Assembly: GCA_030435675.1 (NCBI GenBank)
Contig: CM059625.1
Location: 14,818,001 to 14,882,000 of the forward strand
Reading direction: 5' to 3'
DNA: 64,000 nt
From: Steinernema hermaphroditum
Lineage: Eukaryota; Nematoda; Chromadorea; Rhabditida; Steinernematidae
Below, in pieces: positions 20,157 through 30,815 of this stretch. The first letter of the stretch is position 1. Every line of letters begins with the position of its first letter. Below the pieces are notes generated by a model. The model searched no databases, was not told the origin of the DNA, and saw nothing but the letters and a program-made list of their open reading frames with translations. Made by a program: the position numbers and the translations under genes.

Positions 20157-23100
20157 CTAAAACTCTGGAGAGGACGGATCGGGAGATGACTCGTACTCAA
20201 CTGGTCGTTTATACACCTCAACCGCTCCTTGTGGGGGTGTTTTTCGTGGGCATCCCCGTTTTCGTTTTGGTATGGGTTCTGTGAACTGTAGGTCGTCGAC
20301 ATTTCGCTTCCCCACTCGAACTTCTTCTGCTTTCATGGGCTGTCTTCCATGGCCGTTGCGCTTCAATTGGTCAGTCTCGTTCTTCCGCGGCTCCGCAGCT
20401 TCTGGGTCTTCTCCTTGACGGCTGTTCTGCTGAAGGTTGTTCCGCTTCGGTTCTTGAGCGATATTTTGACTTCTTTCACTTAAGTCCCTGATCGCGCGTT
20501 CTTGGGTCCGTTTAAGTTCTGCATGTTTCACAGTGTCTTTTCGTTCCTTCCGCACGTATTGCTTGTGACTTCGTTTCTCCTGCAAGGCTTCGCGAACGAA
20601 CACTTTCCGCACAGGATCGATGTCCCCTTTCCGGGGAATTTGTCGGCTCTTTCTTTTTCTTTCGTCATTCTCATTGATCTTCGTCTTTTGGACCCTTTCT
20701 TCATCATCCCTGACCTTTTGAATACGTATTCCTTCAATCACTTTGAGGACTTCTTGTCTCCCGCAAGGAGAATCACTGATCGGGTTCTTCTGTCTGTGAG
20801 TGTGGACTTTTTCATCACGAATTGTCGGTTGAAGGCCTTCCATCTCGGCTTCTTGGGAAACTTCTGGAAGATCTGAATCGTCATCGTTCGGACGGTGTTC
20901 TGACGCTGACACTAGCGCTTCATCGGAGGACTCTTCATTGGACGACTCTTCATCGGAGGACTCTTCATCTTCATCCTCTTCACTGTCGACTTCCGGTTCT
21001 TTGTAAGTACTCCTACGTGCTTGCATAGTGGCAAAGTAACGTGTGGACCGCTTCTTATAGCTTTTGAGTGGAGCTTTGACAGCCCGTTGTGTTTCTTGCA
21101 GATATTCTTCCTCGTCGTCAGACTCCTCACTTTCTTCCTCTTCGCTTCCTGCATCTTCCTCCTCATCGTCGCTAGAAACGTCTTCCGATTCCAAACACTC
21201 ATCTGACTCTTCTTCTTCGCTCTCGCTTTCGGAGGTTGAGCTGTCATCCAGGTCATCTACACCTTGAATATGCTTCGGTTTGACCAAGCCGACCGAATTG
21301 AAGTCATAAGAAGTATCATACTGGTTGCTGTATCCACACATGTCCTCTCGCAGTTTCTTCAACCGATGGAGACACTCCTCCGCTGTCGGGCGCTTTCTAG
21401 GGTCCACAATCAAAATGCTCTCTAAGAAGGCGCCAAACTGCTGGGCTTGGCTCCACTTCCATTTAAACTTCTGGAGCAGATTCAGAGCGGGCGGCTGTGG
21501 AGCATAACTGCTTCTGCCGACAAATCCGCCGCTCTAAACAACTGATTGATTTTCTACGGTGTCCGATCTCACCTCTGTAAAGACGGCGTTGTACGTCGCG
21601 CCTTGCGGAAAGATGCGCTTCTTGAAGTTTGTGGCCACCGCGGCTATGTAGCGAAGATGCTCTAGCCGCCGTTCTTCTTCCGAAAAATCCCTTCTCTGAT
21701 GGGTAAAGAATAAGAGCGAATTAGTGGCGACCTCAAACAATAAGCAGCCGAAGCTCCAGACATCTGGAGCGCTCTTCTTCCAGATGTAGTGCTCGGTAAA
21801 GTACGTCTCTGGGGCATAGTACCCGGTCGTGCAATCAGTTGGCCGCGATGATCCGAAGTCACATAGTTTTAACGTTAAAGTACTGCTCGCTTGCTCCCTC
21901 TTATGGTACAATTCTGAAAGAAAAGGATCAACTTTGGCAGACCAGAACTCGATATTCTCCAAAAGAATTAGCCATAGGGGTACTGAACGTTTGTGCTGAA
22001 TTCTAACTGTCAGTTTTGTTCGACCTACCTTCCTTATATTCGCGAATCTCCACACTAACTCGGTGTAACATCGCCCTATGCTCCTTGTGGTCGGCATAAA
22101 ACTGCAAAGAATCTAGGTAAGGCTGACGAGAATCAAACAGGTACCTTCTTCCATCTTTCCCGCTCCTCCACCTCTAGCACCTTGTAGTTCCACGGAATTT
22201 CGTTTCTGTCAAGACGCTCCCGCTTTCTCATTTTTCCCAAGAAGCGGAGGACATTTGTGCATAGTTCACTTTTCTTTACACCCAGCACGATGTTCTCGGG
22301 CTTCAGGTCATAATGGTACATCCCGTTTTTGTGAAGGTCGCGTAAAGTCCGAATGATTTCTATTCCGATGTCGATAACTGTGTGCAACTCGAACGGCTTC
22401 TTTCGCTTGGTCAATTTCTCGAAAAGGGATAGACCGAGAGCCTAAAATACCTCTTTTGTACATGGTATATACGGTCATATCAAAAATCGTATCTGCGCTT
22501 CGAAATACCAAAATAACGTTTCTTAGCACAACCTTGCCACTACTTGACACGATCTGTCATTATTGTTGCGCAAGTAGAGAGAAGAGAGACTGGGCTTTAA
22601 GTATTTGTTCTTTGGAGAAAGTACGAAAAAGCAAAGAAAAAGAACAAAAGGCAAATTAACCTTTTCAAAAATAATGATTAGAAGAGCGAAATATTGGGTC
22701 GATCTATGAAAGATGGTCAATGTTGCAAACATCCCTTAACTTGGCAATTTTTTCTCTAAGGGTAGAATCGATGGGTGTGTTGAGATGCCCGAGACCGTAT
22801 GCTCCCAAGTTGACCTCCACACCAGATCTCTATTTTTAGCAGAGAGATTTCAGCTTTTCTATTCATATAGTACTCTCGTCGGTCCATCCTACCGTCATCT
22901 GTGTTCATCCGTCAGTGACGACATCGGATAAAAGCGCTGAGAATAAGGGGTCGAAAATTGATCCAAAAAATGTTTCGACTCCAAACCCCTGGTGTTCTAT
23001 GAATGAGGAATCCGGTTTTTGCCCGAGAAGTGAGCTGAAGTTGTTCACTCAAACGCATGCATATCTGCCAATAAACTGTCGCTTAAATCATCGGTCATCC

Positions 23101-23886
23101 CACACAAAATAAGGACCCCGAGGGGAACCGAACCCGTCACCGCCTTCTTACAAACAGAACACGTTCGCAATGAGCTACATAGGCAGTTGATATGGTAGCG
23201 CTCTACTTCCACTATGTCTCTGGTAATGCTAGGCTTTGAGTTTTTCTTGCAGTTTTTCAGTGATTTTTTTGCTTATTTTGTAACCAGTTTTTTGGCCCCA
23301 ACTTCAAACCTTTGCATGAGCACCAATCTTGCCACCCGCAGGGCTATGGGCTAATTGGCTTTTAGTACCTGGAGGGCGCGAATTCACGCGCAGCCGCGTT
23401 TATAATCTTTAACACGACAACTTTGCATATTATAAGTTACAGGTGCCACTTACCTCAGTCACCAAACAGTGATGAAGCCTGTCTGGACGGTAGCCTTTGA
23501 CATCGAACGAGTCCAAATACTTTGCAACTCGGTTGGTTTCCCTCGAGATTTTTGCCAATCTCTAAAGATTTTTTATGTTAGCTCCGGACAGCTAACAATG
23601 TGATGAAACGTACTTTTGACTCCTTTTTGGTAACTCTGTAGAACACCTCAGAACAGCGGCTAATCTTAACGACGACGAACTTGTGTTTGGTTCCTTTGAG
23701 ATCCCAAGACAAGTAGACACATCCGTAGCTACCGTTTCCTATCGTCATGAGAAGAACGTATCGCTTTTTGAGCGTCTCGCCAACGTAGGTTGGCCGAAAT
23801 CCGTCCTGATCATAATGCCCAGAGTGCCGAGGGGACTTAGCTAAAGTGCCTGTATTAATCCCAACCTTCAAGAAGGGACCGGACGT
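20157..23886 (-). CDS. SRPK-like kinase 1 with long acidic/basic tail
   Basis: Exons 23614-23886, 23454-23561, 22145-22441, 22029-22101, 21573-21913 and 20157-21533 join in frame (about 800 residues); an upstream exon with the ATG is not found, because the first exon begins at an acceptor. The kinase domain resembles SR-protein kinases: G-loop IGNGSYGCVYLSWD, Lys in FVVVKI, catalytic loop HYDLKPENIVL (Tyr for Arg in HRD), CDFGS, and YYAPE. After IVDPRKRPTAEECL comes a tail of about 390 residues, first rich in Glu, Asp and Ser (repeated EESSDEE-like blocks), then in Lys, Arg and Gln. Catalytic residues are present, so activity is plausible; SR or other basic-acidic protein substrates are inferred from family only. 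A ~1 kb intron contains a dispersed repeat. Confidence 0.85.
22750..23065 (+). repeat. Dispersed repeat inside kinase 1 intron
   Basis: It is related to 4,600-5,000; the 22,915-23,040 part shares its frame (DKSAENKGSKIDPKN against DETTQNKTKRSKIAPKM). It lies in the 1 kb intron between exons 2 and 3 of kinase 1. Confidence 0.6.
23112..23182 (-). tRNA. tRNA-like relic (uncertain)
   Basis: Read on the minus strand it has TGTAGCTCATTGC (A-box-like), a stem TTCT/AGAA around a 7-base loop, and GGGTTCGGTTCCCC (B-box arm). The acceptor stem does not pair, so it is probably degenerate. Confidence 0.25.
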
Positions 23887-24238
23887 CTATAAGTGATCAA
23901 AAGACAATTTTTCCTTTTTCCTTTTTTGATGTTCCTTTTTTAAATAAAACGTGACCCACCCATTATTGAAGATTTCGGAGTAACGGTGTTCGATGAACAA
24001 ATAGAGGGGTCTTTCGACAGACAACTTATAGGGACGTACTGTAAACAAGACGAATCACTTCAAACAATAACCACGCTTTGTGATGCCGCGTTGCTGGACA
24101 GCCGGTCGCTTTGATAATGCGTTCACAACACCTAAAAGGAAAACTCTCTGAATAGTGACAGATTGCGAAATCAGTAAGATAACACTATGTATATCGCATT
24201 TGCGCGGACAGTTCACGATTTAAATGATATGTGCTAGC
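23887..24238. other. Upstream region of kinase 1
   Basis: The missing first exon of kinase 1 may be here or further upstream, but I could not place an ATG that splices to 23,886. Confidence 0.3.
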
Positions 24239-24240
24239 TA

Positions 24241-24534
24241 CAGGGCGGGTTAGATAAGTTGCAACATAAAGAAATCAATATAGCGATCAATGACTCACGT
24301 GACATCATATCGCTCAAAAGCGAGGGTCTTTATGATACCCGGATTCAGGACTCCGAGCTTATGCATCAGAACTATGGAAAATTGGTCTTTAAGCGCTACC
24401 ATGTTTTCTGGGAATAACCATAGCTTATAACAGGTATTCAGGACTAAAATAGGACGCAGAACACGCACTCAAACCCTCGAAAATCCACTTAAATTAGTGA
24501 ATCAAAAGCGGTGCAACTTATCTGGCCCACCCTG
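24241..24534. mobile_element. 294 bp MITE with TA duplication
   Basis: The left end CAGGGCGGGTTAGATAAGTT and the complement of the right end (CAGGGTGGGCCAGATAAGTT) are inverted repeats, and TA flanks both (24,239-24,240 and 24,535-24,536). There is no coding sequence. The CAGGGTGG start is shared with the Tc1-type element at 18,158, so a related transposase may mobilise it. Confidence 0.8.
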
Positions 24535-24536
24535 TA

Positions 24537-25440
24537 GTTCTCCAAAAAAACGCTTCTTTTATAGATAGTAGGCCAGATACACTGTTTGCGACGATTTCAA
24601 AACGCAACGCTGCGTGGGTAAACACCACCTCAGTCGAAAGAGCCCTTTTGCCCTAGACACATTGCCCTTAAATCGAACGTGTCCCGGTGCCTTTGAAACG
24701 CATTATTGATGTGCACTAGCAAGGTCTGCGATATGTGAGCACCACACAGCGGAAAGAATGTGTCAGGAAAGGTAAAACCGTCAACTGTTGATCAACAAAG
24801 TACGTAAAGGGTTCATGGCTAAGCGGATAATGGCCGAGACTGTTAAAACAACCGACACTTCTTTGGTCTAAAGCTCGTTTCGCTGTAGCTATTAGCACAA
24901 TCTGAAACTGTCTCCGGTTAGTCAAATCTTCATCGCAGTAAACGAACTGGCGCTCGGTGCCCAACGGGTATACGTAATATGGGAATACACGATTCTTCTA
25001 ACCTTGAGTTTAGTAATTAATAAATTTGTGTCCGCCTTCCTAATTTTCCTATTGTCCGCTTGTTAGTAATGTGAGCGAATTGAGACCAATCAATACATTA
25101 ATAGAAAAAGAGAGATCAGTGAAATAGTTCACGACACGTTCACGTTGAATCAAAACCGAAAAATAATTAATTTCTGCGACCATGTGTTCCTGCTGCATCC
25201 ACAAGGTCGTGGATAGCGGGAAGGGACAGGATTTAACAACATTAACGCCCAGGTGGATATCCGTTAATTGCTATATTTGCATGGACGTTGCGTGAGGGCC
25301 TTTCAATTAGCTGCTTCTGGGGACATTGATTGAATGCGTGTCATATTCCAGTAAATTGAAGATTGCTAAATTTAGGGCACGATTAAGGATTTCTCACTCC
25401 GTCAAGTGTACATTTTTCTTTTAAAATTAGCAGCATAATG
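24537..25440. other. Intergenic, no gene recognised
   Basis: Only short open frames without motifs are present. Confidence 0.4.
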
Positions 25441-25443
25441 TGA

Positions 25444-25848
25444 TTATTGAGGTTGAGCAAAGGTAGAACACTGCAATACAAAAAATAAACCAAAAAATAA
25501 ATATAGTTTGTAATATTCTTTGCAAAGTAAACAATAAAGTGTGTGTTGTTTGCGATACGCCTGCGGGTCGTAGTGCATATCGCGCCACACTTCCACGCTC
25601 GAGACAACGCCATAGGACGAGGCCATAATGACGACGTGTGTAATCGATTTGAAACACGACGATGTCAGCAGTGCAACGCAAAGGACATACACGCAACATG
25701 TAAAATATGAAAAATTTTGAGAAACGTTGTCGGCTACGTCTGCTGAGGGTTCTTGTTTGTTTTTCGTGTTTTTGATCTTCTTTGCTTTCGTTCTTCTTGT
25801 TACCACATTGCACCTCATCTTCGGAATTGGTTTAAAACGCGTGGACAA
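25444..25848 (-). CDS. Hypothetical membrane protein (doubtful)
   Basis: A single open frame of up to 134 residues. The ATG at 25,848 or the internal MRC start gives a basic N-terminus (RRTKAKKIKNTKNK), a hydrophobic stretch FTCCVYVLCVALLTSSC, and a second one, YLFFGLFFVLQCS, near the end. No family is recognised and no splice signals or upstream acceptor are obvious, so it may be fortuitous. Confidence 0.3.
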   Translation of the reverse strand: MSTRFKPIPKMRCNVVTRRTKAKKIKNTKNKQEPSADVADNVSQNFSYFTCCVYVLCVALLTSSCFKSITHVVIMASSYGVVSSVEVWRDMHYDPQAYRKQHTLYCLLCKEYYKLYLFFGLFFVLQCSTFAQPQ

Positions 25849-25967
25849 TCTTCTTGTTCGGAATATTGACTATGTTCACGTAGAACCGTAGAGGGGTCCC
25901 AAGCCCCCTAGAATGCCAAGAACCTTAACTCAGAATTCCAAAAACCTTAACTAGGGCCTCCATGGCA

Positions 25968-26550
25968 AGAAAAATTATACATACATTTACTCTTGAATCA
26001 ATGACATTCGTCATGCAAGATATCTCATAATGCTCAAAGGAGAACTGTATATCACCGTAGTAGCTGCCGATCTTCTTTCTTCGGCGCAGAGCGCGACGTT
26101 CGAATTGAAGACAGTTATCCCATCAATGTGCGCGGGCTTCGAAGCGACAAAGAGGCTGTATGCAGAACATGCGCGGTGGTGGAGCATAACAGGCGACGTG
26201 GAGTCCCGTCTTCGGTGCGGTTGACGGAGCAGACGGAGTTGGGGCGATTCTTCAGCTTGGGTGGACGGCGCAGGTGGTCGGGCGATGCTGACGGTCTTCT
26301 TGGCGAGATATAATTCGGCTTACGTTTCACGCCAGCCACGACGGATTGGAACGGGGCGATCATTGTGCCAACAACGACGGCCGAGAACAACCGCTTACTC
26401 AACTCATTCCGCTCAGACAGCCTCAGAGAGAGCGAGTGGACGACCCGACCGATCGCTGGGAACACAAATGAAAGACCGAAAAATTATACTGGGATATAAT
26501 TATACTTCACTCCTGAATCAACGACATTCACCACGCAAGATGTCTATTTA
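25968..26550. repeat. Local duplication with coding-like inner block
   Basis: 25,975-26,025 (ATTATAC...CAATGACATTCGTCATGCAAGAT) recurs at about 26,485-26,540, bracketing a 450 bp block. The inner part (26,040-26,180) is related to 16,110-16,250, and 26,340-26,430 is distantly similar to 41,185-41,290. On the minus strand all keep partly open frames, but none makes a convincing gene. Confidence 0.4.
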
Positions 26551-27680
26551 TAGATAGATAGACAACTGTAGTGGCTTCTGTCTTCAGGGCAGGATATGTC
26601 GTCGGTGTTGAAAGCGCCTGTTCCACCGATGAGCAAGAACGTACGATCATTCAAGTTATTTCCGAGAGAGCGTCCAGACTACCCGGTCGCCAACACAAAT
26701 GAAAGTGAAGGGAAACGCTTTAAAACAGCAGCGATGAGTGCGCATTAGCAAGTAAGTGGATACGAAAGATGTAGCGAATGGAGGAGCAAGCAATAGTGAC
26801 TCTCTAGTTACACATTTTCAACGAATTTCTAGAGGTGGCATGGACAATTTGGTCTCAAACAAAATTGGCTAATTTCGTTGCGATTTTCTGCTTTTATTGT
26901 GCGAACTTTTGGTTCAACTTTGATATGGAGCACAACCACTATACTCGAAAGGTGTCGATTCCCTTCCATAACCTGCCTTACGACACTGTGGGTCGTGTGC
27001 CCTCCGTACAATCAAATTCAAATTTCTGCTAATCAAACTGTTCATATTGAAAAGATCAATGTGATTGATGCTCAAGTATATAGAGTTTAGGTGCTCCCAA
27101 TTGTGCCCGCTTAGTTTCAATTATTCGGAATTGATATGCCAACGATGTTAAAATCGACTTACTATGCTCAAAGTGTTCCATCGCAATCCGCGTGAAGCAT
27201 GGAGCACATGTTTCGATCTCCTATTAAAAACTCTCCTTTGTCCCGAAATACGACGTTAAAGCTATTTTCTATTTCTTACAAATTCCGAATGTGTTGCAGC
27301 TGCTCACGAAAATGCTCAGAAACCCGACAAAGCCACATAAAATGCTAGAAAAAAAAGGTTTTAGAGTTGAAGCCAACAACAGACGTTTCTGAGTTTTGTG
27401 CTATCATCACTGAGGTTGCCAGGGCTGATATGTCAAGACGGACGCTGATAATCGCTTCGGAGAGACGACGATCTAACTGAAAGAAAAAATAGTGTAGTTT
27501 ATGCCAAAATCACACCGACTGTATTTTTCTTTTCACAGAAACCAGTAGACCAGCGCATTCAACGTCAATAGATTATACAACATGTGAAATGAAAATTATC
27601 TTTAATTAACACATTGAATAAGGATGATACATATGTCAAAGATCGGGTTATGTAGGATAGGTAGTATAGGCAAAAGTACT
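26551..27680. other. Intergenic, no gene recognised
   Basis: It lies downstream of kinase 2. I searched for the missing kinase C-lobe and found none. Confidence 0.4.
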
Positions 27681-28624
27681 CTAACAATGACTTATTTCGT
27701 CGCTCCTTGTTGAGAATTTTTTTTTCCTCTTTGAACGGGCTTTCAACCGATGACGCCTCTCTTTCTTCGTCCGTTTCTTCTTCTCCATCTTCTCCCGGCG
27801 CATCTCGTCCTTCTCCCCTTCCGAGTTGTCCTTTTCGTTTTTGTTTATATGGTTGTGGTGTAAAGCACGTGAATCGTGAACCTCTTGATTCTGTCCCTCT
27901 TGTTTCGCTTGGTACTGCTCCTCTTCATCCACCACATCCGCGTCTTGGCGATCATCCTATCAACCTACAAAGGAACGTAGGGCGGGTGTGATACGTTTGG
28001 TCGTCGTTGAATAGCTTGAGGGCCGTCAACGCTTCAGCATACAGCTGGTTTTCGGATAAAGTGCAGCAGATGTTCTTCGGTTCGATTCCCGGTTCACCAT
28101 GCAGACTCCCTCATTGTGCACACTCATTATCCCTCTTAGTAGCTCAGAGGCGATCCCTCGAACAACCCGACCGGTGAGTGGTCGAGCCTCGTGCAGATTG
28201 GCCATGTTGTCCCCTAGTGCCTGAACGCAAAAGATAGGTAAATATTTATATGGAAATAACTCACTTCTTATACAATGCATAAATGTTTTTCACCCGGAAT
28301 ACCATCTAGCTGGAACGAGGTGATGTACTTAACGATATGTCGTAACAGACACAGCTTCGTCAACGCCTAAAATCAAGATATCAAAATATGAGAAAATATC
28401 TTTACCCTGATGGCTCTTTCTCCGCGTTCTCGAGATTCCTTTTTTGATTTGAATATTTTGAGCGCTACAAATCGTTTTTCCGTAGCTTTACGGTCGTACG
28501 TCAGGAACACCGTGCTGTCTCTACCAAAACCGATCTTCTTGATCACTACATATTGGTCGCGTATCTTCTCTTCAGTCGAAGTGATCCGATAGCCTCCAGG
28601 GTGATAGAAATCCAACAGCTCCAT
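27681..28624 (-). pseudogene. SRPK-like kinase 2, pseudogene
   Basis: The ATG at 28,624 opens a good N-lobe (VIKKIGFGRDSTVFLTYD; Lys in FVALKIF). Exon 2 has TAA at 28,268-28,270 one codon before the conserved hinge Glu (HLCIV-stop-E). Exon 3 starts ALGDNMANLHE, but the catalytic loop HGEPGIEPKNI is only readable after a one-base shift near 28,100, and the loop Asp is already changed. The activation segment and C-lobe are absent. An acidic then strongly basic tail (VDEEEQYQ to KKKRTKKERRHRLKARSKR) with its stop at 27,681 is still open. It sits between kinases 1 and 3 on the same strand. Confidence 0.75.
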
Positions 28625-28783
28625 GTGGCCGAACTTGCCCTGAAGGAAACCTCATACACGCATAAATTCATAGATGGCGACAAAAATCTAATCAGCACGT
28701 TAGCTATTTGCATAAATCAAAAGGCTAATACGCAGAAATCTTTCAATCCTCTTTTCTGGAGAGAAGAATTCAGTCCTGTGTCA

Positions 28784-28810
28784 AACCAGCCCTGTGTCAC
28801 AGGGCTGGTT
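28784..28810. repeat. Perfect 13-bp hairpin
   Basis: AACCAGCCCTGTG and its complement are separated by a single T. It lies about 160 bases upstream of the kinase 2 ATG. Its role is unknown. Confidence 0.7.
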
Positions 28811-30600
28811 CTTTAATAAGAATTCCATCTCATAATTATGTTGACCTAGGCGGAAAAGATTACGTCCGATGGTGTCACAAACACGTAAAATCTATCCGTT
28901 AGCGACATGAAATATTGAGTGAGTGTGAGTGTAATAATTAATTTCCGCTACGCCATTCGAGATTAATACGACTAATTGGGATCTGGAAAGACACGCACCT
29001 CTCTCAGAACAGAAACCTGTTGTGATCTCCGAGCTCAGCTCTTCGTAGGCATAAAAACAAAGGGGTACAGAGGTACAAGTCACTTCCATATTCTTTAGAT
29101 GGTGGGGAGATCCATAGAACAGTATCGATTTTATCAGCGCTAGGCAGTGGCAATCAAAAGATGCAAAAGACAGATGTCACTTTATAGGGCTGCAAAGGGT
29201 GTCGCATGTTTTTTTAATAAAAGACGTTCCATAGTAGAGATACGGCTTGCCTCGCGAGCAAAGGTCCTATTCGATAGTGTTTTTGTTGACCAGATGGTGG
29301 ATTCAAGAAGCGTCTAAGGGGTCAGCAGGAAAATAATCAGTTTTCACGCTTAAAGGCTCGTTGATTGGTCGCGCGGTAAATGTGCAAAAAGCGGTCAATG
29401 GATACGATATTAAGATGTGGTAATAGCAAAAAGAGATGCTTAATATGACGAGAGGCGTCAGGAATGCTGAGAAATCGCCATGGAAACTCACGCAGAGGCA
29501 TCATATTCCGCGATAGAAGAACGCCGTCGACCGATGTGCGAGTGGTTCAGTCCTAATTGAAGCATGCGTGTGTCGCTCCTCCCCCGGCACCGCCAAGCAT
29601 TCCGTGAAATGAAATAAAAATAAATAACCTCTAAGAATCGTGGACATTGTCTTATCCCCTGAATCAGGCTTTACGTTACATGTTGTACACATGGGATCAG
29701 AATGGCACGTAAAAAGGCGCTCTTAAGGATTGAGTTAGAGGGTCAGGATATGAATCTGATCTGTGCAATGATTGGCCAAAAACGTGGGATGTGTTATGCT
29801 ATGAACGAGATGAGGCGAGGTTGAGAACACAACAGGATGACGCTTACGGAGAAAAACATATAAAAACAGAATTTATGGATGATATTGTTACAGGAAAGAG
29901 TCGTCTCTTATGACTCAAACGAATAGAAATTTAGCCTTAAAGCTTTACCCAATGTGCTCTCAGGTACGGGCGATAATCAAACCTGAGAATAAATGAGGGA
30001 AGGACCAGAGATATAGCTGTGGTTGGCAAGAAATACCGTATCCCGACAGATCGTCTAGCGGTGAACAGCTATTCCCAGGAGATCCGACCACTATGATAAC
30101 AAATAACAATAGTTTGCCATTTTTTCAGTAGTCTTTTTGGATGAGTAAGCGCCATTTTTGAAACACTGCTGAACTGAATCAACAGCAACAGAGGGCGATG
30201 AAAAATCGAGCAAGAGGCTGTGTGCGCGTCGGCATTAGGGCTATCTCAGGCAGCTGAGCCAAAATAACTCCTTGTTTGTCACTCCGAATGCACATACTCC
30301 ATGGAGTAGAGAAGCAGAGGAGCGAAAATCCAGACTCCACAGGACCCTAGTCACCTGATGTAGTTTGCTGCTTTTAAGCCTCTTATGCTTTAGTTGGTCG
30401 AAGCGCACTTCTCGTGCTTTGCTTCATTGAATGTTTTGTATTGAAGACAAGATAAGGATGGTTGAAAAATCTGTGAGGAGGACGAGATGGAAAGCATACT
30501 GCAAGTGATTCTCGCCCAACAGGATCATTTTCTTTCCACTGATATCTGCTCGAAACTTTAACAATCTGACTAGGACCGTTTAGCGATGAAGAGCGATGAA

Positions 30601-30751
30601 GTAGCATCGTAATACATAAAAGTTTCTGTTTTATTTTTTAGAGCATTTACTCTTTTGTGACCATGTGACCTCGCCTTTAAAAACATGACTACGGTAGCAT
30701 CGAAGTGCACGCAAATTTTTGTTTTATTTTTTAGAGCATTTACTCTTTTAC
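30601..30751 (+). repeat. 94 bp tandem duplication
   Basis: TTTTATTTTTTAGAGCATTT and its surroundings occur twice, 94 bases apart, just downstream of the kinase 3 stop. Confidence 0.7.
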
Positions 30752-30815
30752 ATTACAACCATTCGACAGGACAACAAAATAGACAAACGATATTTCACGA
30801 TGAGGTATTGGTTGT

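Larger units (their letters stand above)
28625..30815. other. Intergenic between kinases 2 and 3
   Basis: No gene is recognised. It includes a 27-base hairpin (28,784-28,810) and a roughly 94 bp tandem duplication (30,601-30,751). Confidence 0.45.

Noticed and set aside
20502..21267. Plus-strand frames rich in Ser and Leu opposite kinase 1
   Set aside because: They are the antisense of the Glu/Asp/Ser-rich tail; biased codons keep several frames open.
28075..28105. B-box-like GGTTCGATTCCCGG suggesting a tRNA
   Set aside because: On the other strand it is the kinase 2 catalytic loop coding region (GEPGIEPKN after the shift); no other tRNA arms are present.
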